Assembly (NCBI GenBank): GCA_025370845.1
Contig: JAMXFF010000028.1
Location: forward strand, 1-64,000
DNA length: 64,000 nt
Source: Laspinema palackyanum D2a
GTDB taxonomy: Bacteria > Cyanobacteriota > Cyanobacteriia > Cyanobacteriales > Laspinemataceae
Direction: 5' to 3'
The translations under genes were made by a program, and so were the position numbers. A model generated the notes under the pieces. That model saw only the letters and a list, made by a program, of their open reading frames with translations, did no database searches and was not told the DNA's origin. Shown here piece after piece: positions 56,299 to 64,000 of the stretch. Every line of letters begins with the position of its first letter. Position 1 is the stretch's first letter.

Positions 56299-57068
56299 CG
56301 CTGCTGATCTATAGTTGGAAATACGGTTAGGGGAATCAGTTCTACAGTAGCACGATCGCCGTTGCTGTAACCATTCAGGGGGTGTGGGTGTAGACTGATT
56401 GACTGACACAAGTTTAAGCGATCGCCCCAGGCTAAGGAGTTAGGTAAAAATCAATTGACCCATTATACCGATACTCGGGGCTGTATTATAGCAGGTCGAA
56501 ACTCAGGAATTTTATCTAGCTAATTACTAATACTGACCCTGGGTTTTTCCCCTCGACATGACCAATATTGTTCGATTCAAGAGTGTGAATCGCTTCTTTC
56601 ATCGGCTTGGACTGCTTCAAGTAGACCCGATTGGTTTGAATCTGGACATTGCCGATAACTTGGCTTTCCTAGACCACTCGCGGATTTGGGCAATGCGACA
56701 AGACAACCCTTGATTTGAAACTGTACAAAAAAGGGCGGATGAATGCTACAACTTGCTCCAGGCTGATCCGTCTCATCCGTCCCTCCCTTTCAAAAAACTG
56801 GGCCAAAAGTATTAGTCTGTTAGCGTCGGGTTAAATTATCCGGCTTTGGGTGTTGAAGGAGAAAACGGCATTTCTTGGTTTTGGATGGCAACCCATGCCG
56901 AGGATGACCGATTGATTACCTAATAGCCGTCAGTCCCCTCGCGCCTCACCCTCCGGCACTCGGGTTTTTCACCCCCCTCTGACCTATGATGATGTTAAGA
57001 AATATGCGAGTAACGCATCCCTGGGAAAGGGGGGCATTTTACCGGGACAAAATTGGACTTTTTACATC
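56299..57068. other. Intergenic stretch with a possible gene remnant
   Basis: About 770 bases. A 51-codon frame at 56558-56713 (TNIVRFKSVNRFF, then LNLDIADNLAFLDHS) faintly resembles a STAS domain, as at the C-terminus of SulP permeases, and may be a fragment. No ribosome binding site is seen and no other part of such a gene could be found on either side. The rest holds nothing I can name. Confidence 0.4.
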
Positions 57069-57908
57069 TTAGGGTTTTTGTAATGACGGTCGATCGCGGT
57101 TGGAGGTTTGCTCCTGCTCCCAATTGAGAAAAGGGGCCTGAGCCACTTCTGAGAGATTGATGGATTCTAGGAGCGCATTCCATTTAGGCCGTAAGAAGGG
57201 GTCGTTGGGGTTGTCCTGGAGGAGTTGGGCGAGGGTGCCGATCGCATCAAACCACAGGAGTTCCCGCTCGTAGACGGCAATGCGATCGCGGGATGTTAGG
57301 GGTTCCAGTTCCTGGGTCAATGTCGGTGAGGGTTCGACCCGTTCTATCCAACCTCCCAAGGATAAAATCGAGGGGTCTAATGCTTTCGGATTGCAAATCA
57401 GTGAGAAGTACCAACTATAAAGTTGATTGACTTGCAAGGGGGGGAGATTCTCGTCATCGGGTAGGGTCAGGGCGATGGTTCCCCCACCCGTGGGTAAAGG
57501 AACTCTCTGCTGATAAATTTCTTGGACGTTTTCGGGGTCCGATTCATCAACTAGGAGAAATTCCATCTCAATGGGCCCGGAACTCGCTTCATCAATTTTA
57601 GGGACGTAAAACAAGAAGGTGGGGGTATTCGAGAGGGTCAGTCCTAGGTTATTCTCTGGAACTAGAGCAATCATGCCGGATGCACTCTTCGGACAGTTCC
57701 CCCGAGTTCCGCCACCAATTCGTCGTCCCGGTGCGCCTTCGGGGGTTTCAAATACGTTCCAATCCGTGGGTAACTCATTTTGGGCGATCGCCCTCTCAGC
57801 AGCACCAGGGTTCGCGGGGTTAGTCAAACCGGCACTCCCACCGAATGCCACAGAGAATGCCATCGAGAGGGAAATTAAGGCGAAAGAAGACTTGCTTAAC
57901 ATCATCAT
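57069..57908 (-). CDS. DUF928 family secreted protein
   Basis: 279 residues. A signal peptide is likely (SSFALISLSMAFSVAFGGSAG). The mature part matches the cyanobacterial DUF928 family as I recall it: RRIGGGTRGNCP early, ALVPENNLGLTLSNTPTFLFYVP, then LQVNQLYSWYFSLICNP and a C-terminal DRIAVYERELLWFDAIGTLAQLL. The function is unknown. In many cyanobacteria these genes lie near CHASE2 or Ser/Thr kinase genes, which is not so here. The C-terminus is acidic to polar. Two extra ATG codons precede, so the exact start is uncertain by two residues. Confidence 0.82.
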   Translation of the reverse strand: MMMLSKSSFALISLSMAFSVAFGGSAGLTNPANPGAAERAIAQNELPTDWNVFETPEGAPGRRIGGGTRGNCPKSASGMIALVPENNLGLTLSNTPTFLFYVPKIDEASSGPIEMEFLLVDESDPENVQEIYQQRVPLPTGGGTIALTLPDDENLPPLQVNQLYSWYFSLICNPKALDPSILSLGGWIERVEPSPTLTQELEPLTSRDRIAVYERELLWFDAIGTLAQLLQDNPNDPFLRPKWNALLESINLSEVAQAPFLNWEQEQTSNRDRPSLQKP

Positions 57909-58344
57909 AAGAGGGGCCTTGTGGTGAATTTAGACGGTAAAAGCAGGCAGCATAACGAGATGGACCAGTCCTGCCGAGAGGGAACCGCTCTCTCTGAACA
58001 CATTGAATCCCACTAAAATTGCTAAATTAGCAACCGTGCACCCCAAACCGTAGCGCTCGCGGGGTTCTTTAACCCCCACTCGTGCGGTTTCCCAAGGATC
58101 TGCACCCTTCAAGAGACATCACCCTGCTCTTAGATGGGGTGGCGATCGCGGATTCATACCGATCGCCGGTTTAAACCTTTCGATAAGTGTTTAAATCCAT
58201 CATAACCGCTCTGAGCCCAAGGGCAAACTTTCCGTCTCTTCCGGGAGACAAGTTAACGAAGACTTGAGAAAGCTATTGCCATCACTCTACCTGTAGTTAT
58301 CCGTTGATCTCCTATCCCTTTTAGCACCCTTAGATTAGTTTTCT
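57909..58344. other. Divergent intergenic region
   Basis: 435 bases between the divergent DUF928 and transglutaminase-like genes, presumably holding both promoters. I see no hairpin, repeat or gene in it. Confidence 0.45.
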
Positions 58345-60039
58345 ATGAGCTTTGATTCACCTGTTCTCTCCCATCAAATCGACCCCTGGTTACGCACGAT
58401 TAGACCTTATGGCGTCTATGAGCTGCACTCTATGGCGTTTGTCGGTGATGCACTGATTGCCATTGATTCCGCCCGGGGCTATCTCTTGGAAATTGACTGT
58501 ACGAACGACAACACCAAAATTCTCAATCCCTATCATGCTTCGGAATTTGTCGATACCACGGGCCTTTGCTTCTGGGAAGATACTCTCTGGCTAACCCGGG
58601 AAAACAGCGTTTATTTTTGTGAAAATGCTCGGTCCGGTTTGGGAACTCAAGAACTCAATCCTCAACATTTCGTGACCTTGCCCTATCCGGCCAATGGAGT
58701 GGCCGTTTGGGGTTCTACGGTTTATGTCAGTTGTCAAAAAACGGGCTCCATTTTGATTTTAAATCGCAAAACTGGGGAGGAAATTACCCGGTTTTATGCC
58801 CCAGGAATTGGGGTGGAAAGTTTGACGGTCCAGGCAGAATACCTCTGGGTTTCCGATTCTGAGGAACAAACGGTTTACTGTCTCGATCGCGCTACGGGTA
58901 CCGTCCTTTTTAGCCTCCTGACTCCCTTTGAACATCCCTCCGGTTTGGCCTTTCATCGCCATCCAGACACCGGGGAAGAAATTCTCTATGTAGCTTATGC
59001 TTCGGAAGAAATTTATATTCGGGATGACCCGAATTCCGCCGATCCGCACCAATTGGCCTTTCGCGATCGCACCTTTATTCATCCGTTGCATTTTCATTAC
59101 CATGAAGATGAGTATTTTGCCTTATCCAACGGCTATCTCATGGAAATTTCCTACGTTGAGGAACTCTCTCCCCTCGATGAGTTGGACTTGGCTGATTTGG
59201 AATGGCGGATTGCCTTTCCGGCAGAAACTCCCCGGCAAAAATTGAAGAAAATTGAGGCGATCGGACTGCCTTTTCAGGAAGAAATTCTCGACGGACAACG
59301 AATTGCTGTCTTTAAGTTTGACAGTCTCAAACCCCACGAAGCGCGGGTTTTTGGTTGGAAAGCGCTGTTAGAGGTTCGCAGTATTAAATATCGTCTTTCC
59401 CCTCGGGATGTGGAAAATCTGCCCGAACTGCCGCCAGAATTTGCCGATCGCTATTTAGTCGATAATGACAATCTGGCAATGGAGACGGAAATTGTTCGCA
59501 AGGCAGCAGTCGAGGCGATCGGGACCGAAACCAATCTCCTGCGAAAAGTCCTGAGTATTCGCGATTATGTCTATGAAAAACTCGACTACGGCATTAAACC
59601 CCACATTGATACCCCCGATATCGTCCTCGAACGCGGCATCGGTTCCTGTGGCGAATATGTGGGATTAATGTTGGCCCTGTTGCGCTTAAATGGGATTGCC
59701 TGTCGCACCGTGGGACGTTACAAATGCCCCCCCCACCCCGATCGCCAAGGAGTTCCCATGCAACCGGACTACAATCATGTCTGGTTGGAGTTCTACATTC
59801 CCCGATTAGGTTGGATCCCAATGGAATCCAATCCCGACGATAATCAAGATAGCGGCCCTAACCCCATGCGGTTTTTTATGGGATTAGCTTGGTATCATGT
59901 GGAATTGGGCAAAGGGATCCGGTTTGAAAGTCTCAAACTCAAGGGAGTACCCTTACATAAAAGCGAGATCCGTCTGGGGGATTTGGCAATCAATCACGTC
60001 CGATTCACGATTTTAGGTGAACTGCCACCACCTAACTAA
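58345..60039 (+). CDS. Transglutaminase-like protein with N-terminal propeller
   Basis: 564 residues. Residues 1-280 look like a beta-propeller: repeated blocks such as LCFWEDTLWLTRENSVYFC, GVAVWGSTVYVSCQKTG and YLWVSDSEEQTVYCLDRATG. Residues 375-510 are a transglutaminase core with Cys435 in GIGSCGEYVGLMLALLRL, His478 in NHVWLEFYIP, and GWIPMESNP at the third position, where Glu494 or Asn496 stands where Asp is usual. No signal peptide is visible, so the protein seems cytoplasmic. It could be a protease-like or cross-linking enzyme. The propeller would select the target. The substrate is unknown. The small membrane peptide gene follows by about 100 bp. Confidence 0.8.
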   Translation: MSFDSPVLSHQIDPWLRTIRPYGVYELHSMAFVGDALIAIDSARGYLLEIDCTNDNTKILNPYHASEFVDTTGLCFWEDTLWLTRENSVYFCENARSGLGTQELNPQHFVTLPYPANGVAVWGSTVYVSCQKTGSILILNRKTGEEITRFYAPGIGVESLTVQAEYLWVSDSEEQTVYCLDRATGTVLFSLLTPFEHPSGLAFHRHPDTGEEILYVAYASEEIYIRDDPNSADPHQLAFRDRTFIHPLHFHYHEDEYFALSNGYLMEISYVEELSPLDELDLADLEWRIAFPAETPRQKLKKIEAIGLPFQEEILDGQRIAVFKFDSLKPHEARVFGWKALLEVRSIKYRLSPRDVENLPELPPEFADRYLVDNDNLAMETEIVRKAAVEAIGTETNLLRKVLSIRDYVYEKLDYGIKPHIDTPDIVLERGIGSCGEYVGLMLALLRLNGIACRTVGRYKCPPHPDRQGVPMQPDYNHVWLEFYIPRLGWIPMESNPDDNQDSGPNPMRFFMGLAWYHVELGKGIRFESLKLKGVPLHKSEIRLGDLAINHVRFTILGELPPPN

Positions 60040-60143
60040 AATAGCCCCCTCAGCGGCCCTCTGTTCAGGTGACTTCCCACGAGATGACTGCCGTCCCTTA
60101 AACTCGGACTTTGTTAACACTGATTTTTGATTGGGGAGGACTT

Positions 60144-60281
60144 GTGGACACGACAATCTATACTGTTCTAGCAACGGGAACCCTCGGGTTGATGGTCCTG
60201 GTAACGGGAGGAATTATCTATCTCACCGCAGCAGAATGGCGCGATCGCCGCCGTCAGGAAAAGGAGAAACGCTCTCGTTAA
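60144..60281 (+). CDS. Single-helix membrane peptide, 45 residues
   Basis: Starts at GTG with GGGGAGG at 60133-60139 upstream. It encodes one hydrophobic helix (TVLATGTLGLMVLVTGGIIYLT) followed by a strongly basic tail (EWRDRRRQEKEKRSR), so a membrane peptide with a positive cytoplasmic end. I recall comparable short cyanobacterial proteins with an EWRDRRR ending, but no named family. It is too short for routine gene finding. It could be a small subunit of a thylakoid complex. It ends five bases before a palindromic repeat. Confidence 0.7.
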   Translation: MDTTIYTVLATGTLGLMVLVTGGIIYLTAAEWRDRRRQEKEKRSR

Positions 60282-60285
60282 GACA

Positions 60286-60510
60286 TCCGGCGGGGGATAA
60301 ATCCCCCGCCTAATAGCTAAAGTCGGTTAAAAACCGACTGCAAGTCTATATCCCTTGGTGTTTTCAGTCGTCTTTAGACGAATACACGCTGTTAGGCCGC
60401 CCATCGTTTAAACGATGGGCGGCCGGTTGTTGCAACAGGTGCAAGCTCTCAGTTTTAACCGACTTGATTCTGTTAGGCCGCCCATCGTTTGAACCCCCGT
60501 CGGTTGTTGC
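60286..60510. repeat. Compound palindromic repeat, GGCGGGGG / AAGTCGGTT family, copy 3
   Basis: Starts CCGGCGGGGGATAAATCCCC, contains AAGTCGGTTAAAAACCGACT, the outgrowth GGCCGCCCATCGTTTAAACG with its complement, and ends near CGGTTGTTGC. The GTTAGGCCGCCCATCGTTT segment is present twice, so this copy has grown by internal duplication. It abuts the K+ channel gene. Confidence 0.85.
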
Positions 60511-60534
60511 TTTTACTACTTCATCCCTAAAGAC

Positions 60535-61344
60535 TTGGCCGAAAAACTCGCTTTTTATTTAGACGATACCCAAACCCGGGCTGGAAAATGGATTAACCTC
60601 ATTTTGACCAGCCTAGTTTTATTATCTTCGGCAATATTTGTTATTGAAACTTATCCAATCCCAATTCAAATTACCTTAATTTTAGATAATCTAAATACTT
60701 GTATTTTACTGGTATTTTTCATCGAATATGTTTTACGATTCTGGGCTGCACCTCATAAAATAACTTACTTTTTTAGCCTTTATTCTCTTATCGATTTAAT
60801 CGTAATTCTACCCTTATTTATCGGAAATTTCGGAATTAGCTATTTGCGGCTATTGCGATGGTTTAGGATTTTGCGGTTACTGCGATTTGTGGAAAGTCAA
60901 GTTTTTTTTGACAGTACCGAGGGTGAAGACCAATTAATTATTCGCCGGATTATCTTTACTTTATTTACCATTGTTTTTGTTTACTCGGGGTTAATTTATC
61001 AAGTCGAACATCCCACCAATCCCCAGGCATTTCGTACCTTTATCGATGCGGTCTATTTTTGTGTGGTGACGATGACAACTGTGGGATTTGGGGATGTGAC
61101 GCCCTTATCTCAAGGGGGGCGATTGCTGACAATTTTGATGATTATTTCGGGAATTGCGCTGATTCCGGGACAATTGGGGGCGTTAATTAAAGAATTAGTG
61201 AGAAATGCTAACCGGGTGGAAACCCCTTGTGGAGGATGTGGGTTGTCTCGTCACGATCGCGATGCTCTGTTTTGCAAGGTTTGTGGCACTTCGTTAAAGT
61301 CGTCCCCCTTGAATCCGGCACGATCGCCAGATGCGGAAAAATAA
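60535..61344 (+). CDS. Voltage-gated-type potassium channel with zinc-ribbon tail
   Basis: 269 residues. Six membrane segments are visible. The fourth has regularly spaced arginines (LRLLRWFRILRLLRFVE), as in a voltage sensor. The pore loop carries the selectivity filter TMTTVGFGD near residue 180. The tail has two CxxC pairs (CGGCG and CKVCG), likely a zinc ribbon. The protein would conduct K+ across the cytoplasmic or thylakoid membrane as a tetramer. The frame begins at TTG (60535) with no ribosome binding site, only 24 bp after a palindromic repeat. The original start may have been displaced by the repeat. The frame upstream is open for a few codons without ATG or GTG. Confidence 0.85.
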   Translation: MAEKLAFYLDDTQTRAGKWINLILTSLVLLSSAIFVIETYPIPIQITLILDNLNTCILLVFFIEYVLRFWAAPHKITYFFSLYSLIDLIVILPLFIGNFGISYLRLLRWFRILRLLRFVESQVFFDSTEGEDQLIIRRIIFTLFTIVFVYSGLIYQVEHPTNPQAFRTFIDAVYFCVVTMTTVGFGDVTPLSQGGRLLTILMIISGIALIPGQLGALIKELVRNANRVETPCGGCGLSRHDRDALFCKVCGTSLKSSPLNPARSPDAEK

Positions 61345-61962
61345 GGCAGTGGGTGGATAGGTTGCCCAGTTTGGGTGAGGAAATGGCTCAATTTTAAGCA
61401 ACAGCGGGGAGGATTGATGGAGACCCTTTCCGGGGATTTTGCCTACATTACCACAGCGGCGATCGCAGATAGACTGGAGCGATTCTGAACCATTCCTGAT
61501 AAGAACATAGGTTGTCTCAATTGTCAAGGTTTTACAAAAGTTAAAATTTAGGTGAAAATATGCTACAAATTGTTAAGGATTTTGGCTAAAATGCCAAAAA
61601 AATCACGTCGCCAGAAACTACCGCTGAACCAAAATAGACTAACGACTCATCAGGAAGGTTAGAAGGGAGGGACTCGATCTGGACATTCGAGGGCCATGCT
61701 TTCGACTTGCATCTATCTCTCAATTTGGAATGGGTTCGGCGAATGGTCGGGGTTTGCATCACTCTTTCCAGGCGGCACTCTCATTCGGATGCGTGGGATC
61801 CGAGGACCCTAGTCCAACTCGGTGTTCGGTGCGATCGCAGTGCGGAACTTTTGAAACTGGAAAAAGACCAGGCAAAAACCGGACCTCGGCGATCGCATGA
61901 GGGGACTCCACGCCACAACTCCGGAAACCCTATCTGCATTCCCTACCAGGAGGATTCCCACC
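61345..61962. other. Intergenic stretch before the PAS histidine kinase
   Basis: About 620 bases. AT-rich sequence at 61500-61620 suits a promoter (TTGTCA at about 61520 followed by TAAAAT), but spacing is not ideal. Frames at 61590 (23 codons) and 61707-62180 are not supported, the latter overlapping the true kinase start in another frame. Confidence 0.45.
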
Positions 61963-64000
61963 ATGCAACAGATTTCAGTTCATCACTCCCTCAAGGTGCA
62001 ACCCAACCCCACCCTGAATGGCAATCCCAAAACCAGCCGATCGCCATCCTCGAAGCACTCACCGACTCTCCCCCAAAGCGAAGGCATCTTATCCCAATTT
62101 GTGGAATATGTTCCGGCAGCGGTGGCAATGGTCGATCGCCAAATGCGCTATTTGGCCTGGTCGCGACGGTGGGAGAGTGAATATAGTTCCAGCGATCGCA
62201 CCTGTGCCATTGGGCGATCGCATTATGAACTCTTCCCTCATCTATGCGAATCCTGGCAACAGCGCTATCAACATTGTATAGAAACCGGAGAACCCTTGTG
62301 CCATGAGGATTGTCTCCTTAAACCCAATGGCCAACTCGAATGGGTGAAATGGGAGATTCAACCCTGGATCGCTAGTGATGGCGAAATTGGCGGGTTGATG
62401 TTGTCTGCCGAACTCCTCACCGAGCGCAAACAACTCGCCGACGCCTTACAACTCACTCAATTTGCAATGGATAAAGCGGCAGATGCCGTCCTCTGGATGA
62501 CCCCGGATGCTCACTTGAGCTATGTTAATGAAGCCGCCTGTCAGTTACTCGGCTATACTCCAGAAGAATTACGCGCCCTCACCGTTTCTCAAATTGACCC
62601 CGCCTTTTCTCCCCCGATTTGGGCCGAACATTGGCGAGCGATTAAACAGTTTCAAACCTTTACCTTTGAATCTAATTACTTCACTAAACAAAATCAGTCG
62701 ATTCCCGTGGAAATTCGGGTCAATTATTTAACCTTTAATGGTCAAGAATATCACTGTGCCTTCGTCCGAGATATTAGTGAACGCAAACAAGCCGAATCCG
62801 ACCTACAGAATGCCAATGAGCAACTCCAAGCCGTCTTGGATGCCGTTCCCGGTTTAGTCTCTTGGGTGAGTTCGGATTTACGCTATTTGGGGGTGAATCG
62901 CCATTTAGCCGCAGCCTTCCAAATGCCTGCGGATAGCTTTGCCGATCGCCCCGTGGGATTCTTACAAACCAGTCCCAAATTCTCCGAAATGGTGCAGGAA
63001 TTTTTTGCCAGTCCTGAACCCACCCAATCCACGGAAATCACCTTAGAGTCCAAGGGTGAACCCCGCAGCTATTTAGTGGTTTCTCAGAAATATCAAAAAG
63101 GAACCAAAGCCGTTTTTATCGGCATTGATATCAGCGATCGCAAACAAATGGAAGTCGCTTTACGCCGGAGTGAAACCCTCTATCGCACCCTGGCAAAAAA
63201 CTTTCCCAATGGGACCGTTTGCCTCTTTGATAAAGACCTGCATCACACCCTAGCCGAAGGAACCGAACTCCCCAAAGTTGGCTTATCTAAAGAATTAATC
63301 GAAGGCAAAACTTTAGCAGAAGCTTTCCCCTCAGACATTGCGACCCGCTACGAACCCCTCTATCGCGATGCTCTAGCGGGCAAGGAAAGCGTGACTGAAG
63401 TTCCCTTTGGAAGTCGTCTTTATCTCGCCCATACCTTACCCTTGAAAAACGAACAGGGAGAAGCCATTGCGGGAATGATTATGACCCAAAATATTACCGA
63501 ACGCAAACAAGCAGAAGATGCCTTGCGCCGTTCCGAAGAACGCTTCCGACAAAAAGCTGAAGAACTCAAACATACCTTACAGGAATTAAGACAAACTCAA
63601 ACTCAACTGATTCAAACGGAAAAAATGTCGAGTCTCGGCCAATTGGTGGCGGGGGTCGCTCACGAAATTAACAATCCCGTAAGCTTTATTTATGGCAACA
63701 TCGCTCATGCTCGCCAATATGTCCGGGACCTTTTAGACCTAGTGGAACTGTATGGAAAAGAATATCAAAAACCCACCCCGAAAATTCAAGAGCATATCGA
63801 AGGAATTGGCCTCAATTTTTTAATGGAAGATTTTCCTAAACTGATGTCTTCCATGCAGGTAGGAGCCGATCGCATCCGGGAAGTGGTGCTGTCTTTGCGA
63901 AACTTTTCCCGTCTGGATCAAGCTCAGAAAAAATCAGTGAATATTCATGAAGGGATTGATAGTACCTTACTGATTTTACAAAATCGTCTCAAGGCAAAAG
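61963..64000 (+). CDS. Multi-PAS sensor histidine kinase, 3' end beyond window
   Basis: 679 codons visible, no stop before the window end. The ATG at 61963 is preceded by AGGAGG. A first PAS-like domain (about 40-150) is followed by a PAS with the classical MDKAADAVLWMTPDAHLSYVNEAAC start (about 163-285), a third (AVLDAVPGLVSWVSSDLRYLGVN, about 288-395) and a fourth (about 400-515). A coiled coil then leads to a HisKA domain with His567 in GVAHEINNP. The ATPase domain is cut off after ESTLL-like IDSTLLILQNRLKAK. There are no membrane segments. The transmitter is very similar to that of the kinases at 22569 and 26164. Confidence 0.92.
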   Translation, partial: MQQISVHHSLKVQPNPTLNGNPKTSRSPSSKHSPTLPQSEGILSQFVEYVPAAVAMVDRQMRYLAWSRRWESEYSSSDRTCAIGRSHYELFPHLCESWQQRYQHCIETGEPLCHEDCLLKPNGQLEWVKWEIQPWIASDGEIGGLMLSAELLTERKQLADALQLTQFAMDKAADAVLWMTPDAHLSYVNEAACQLLGYTPEELRALTVSQIDPAFSPPIWAEHWRAIKQFQTFTFESNYFTKQNQSIPVEIRVNYLTFNGQEYHCAFVRDISERKQAESDLQNANEQLQAVLDAVPGLVSWVSSDLRYLGVNRHLAAAFQMPADSFADRPVGFLQTSPKFSEMVQEFFASPEPTQSTEITLESKGEPRSYLVVSQKYQKGTKAVFIGIDISDRKQMEVALRRSETLYRTLAKNFPNGTVCLFDKDLHHTLAEGTELPKVGLSKELIEGKTLAEAFPSDIATRYEPLYRDALAGKESVTEVPFGSRLYLAHTLPLKNEQGEAIAGMIMTQNITERKQAEDALRRSEERFRQKAEELKHTLQELRQTQTQLIQTEKMSSLGQLVAGVAHEINNPVSFIYGNIAHARQYVRDLLDLVELYGKEYQKPTPKIQEHIEGIGLNFLMEDFPKLMSSMQVGADRIREVVLSLRNFSRLDQAQKKSVNIHEGIDSTLLILQNRLKAK

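Noticed and set aside
61707-62180. 157-codon frame upstream of and overlapping the PAS kinase
   Set aside because: It runs in another frame across the well-supported kinase start at 61963 and has no protein-like features.
1-64000. tRNA, rRNA or CRISPR array
   Set aside because: I looked for TPsiC-type GGTTCGAATCC motifs, rRNA landmarks and regularly spaced direct repeats and found none that fit. The palindromic repeats are not evenly spaced and have no spacers of constant length.

Overview
The window is chromosomal DNA of a cyanobacterium, probably a filamentous Oscillatoriales-type species (the order is an inference). The evidence is the very frequent palindrome GCGATCGC (the cyanobacterial HIP1 octamer), the NDH-1 subunit gene ndhB, a single-helix high-light-inducible protein, a TPM/Psb32-like protein, the cyanobacterial families DUF1823 and DUF928, an HstK-type kinase, three Uma2 genes, several WD40/STAND genes and abundant palindromic intergenic repeats. 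I see no rRNA, tRNA, CRISPR array, prophage or intact insertion sequence.

Layout. 0.8-9 kb: a P-loop ATPase and a 1716-residue STAND ATPase with 14 WD40 repeats, then a DUF1823 gene. 9-20 kb: a TPM-domain membrane protein, a WD40 protein, a two-gene sodium:solute symporter operon (DUF4212 + SSS), a short-chain dehydrogenase, a small conserved-looking protein, a DHH phosphoesterase, a second WD40 protein and a metal-responsive MerR regulator beside a small membrane protein. 20-33 kb: a HLIP gene, alanine dehydrogenase, a GNAT acetyltransferase, a MASE1 histidine kinase, an 1808-residue Ser/Thr kinase-AAA-GAF-histidine kinase and three Uma2 nucleases. 33-51 kb is mostly housekeeping: topA, ndhB, a YggT protein, a secreted protein flanked by direct repeats, an Rpn-type nuclease, lpdA, a dihydroorotase-like gene, a double histidine phosphatase, a CPBP protease and panB. 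51.2-54.1 kb is a cluster of toxin-antitoxin genes, several visibly decayed. 54-64 kb: a glycosyltransferase convergent with a pyruvyl transferase, a DUF928 protein, a transglutaminase-like protein, a 45-residue membrane peptide, a voltage-gated-type K+ channel and a multi-PAS histidine kinase cut by the window end.

How the parts relate. Most genes are monocistronic and functionally unlinked. Real functional units are the symporter pair (12.1-14.0 kb), the toxin-antitoxin modules (51.5-54.1 kb), possibly the MerR/small-membrane-protein pair (19.3-20.1 kb) and the convergent glycan pair (54.3-56.3 kb). Three orphan histidine kinases (22.6, 26.2 and 62.0 kb) share one transmitter type behind three different sensor assemblies, and none has an adjacent response regulator. 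Four palindromic repeat families fill intergenic gaps, and one abuts the start of the K+ channel gene.

The most interesting observations are the decaying toxin-antitoxin cluster (ParD frameshift, HigB without a normal start codon, VapC with stop and frameshift, antitoxins largely intact), the large STAND-WD40 protein with a degenerate N-terminal nucleotide-binding-like region, the direct repeats bracketing the secreted-protein gene, and the dispersed palindrome families.
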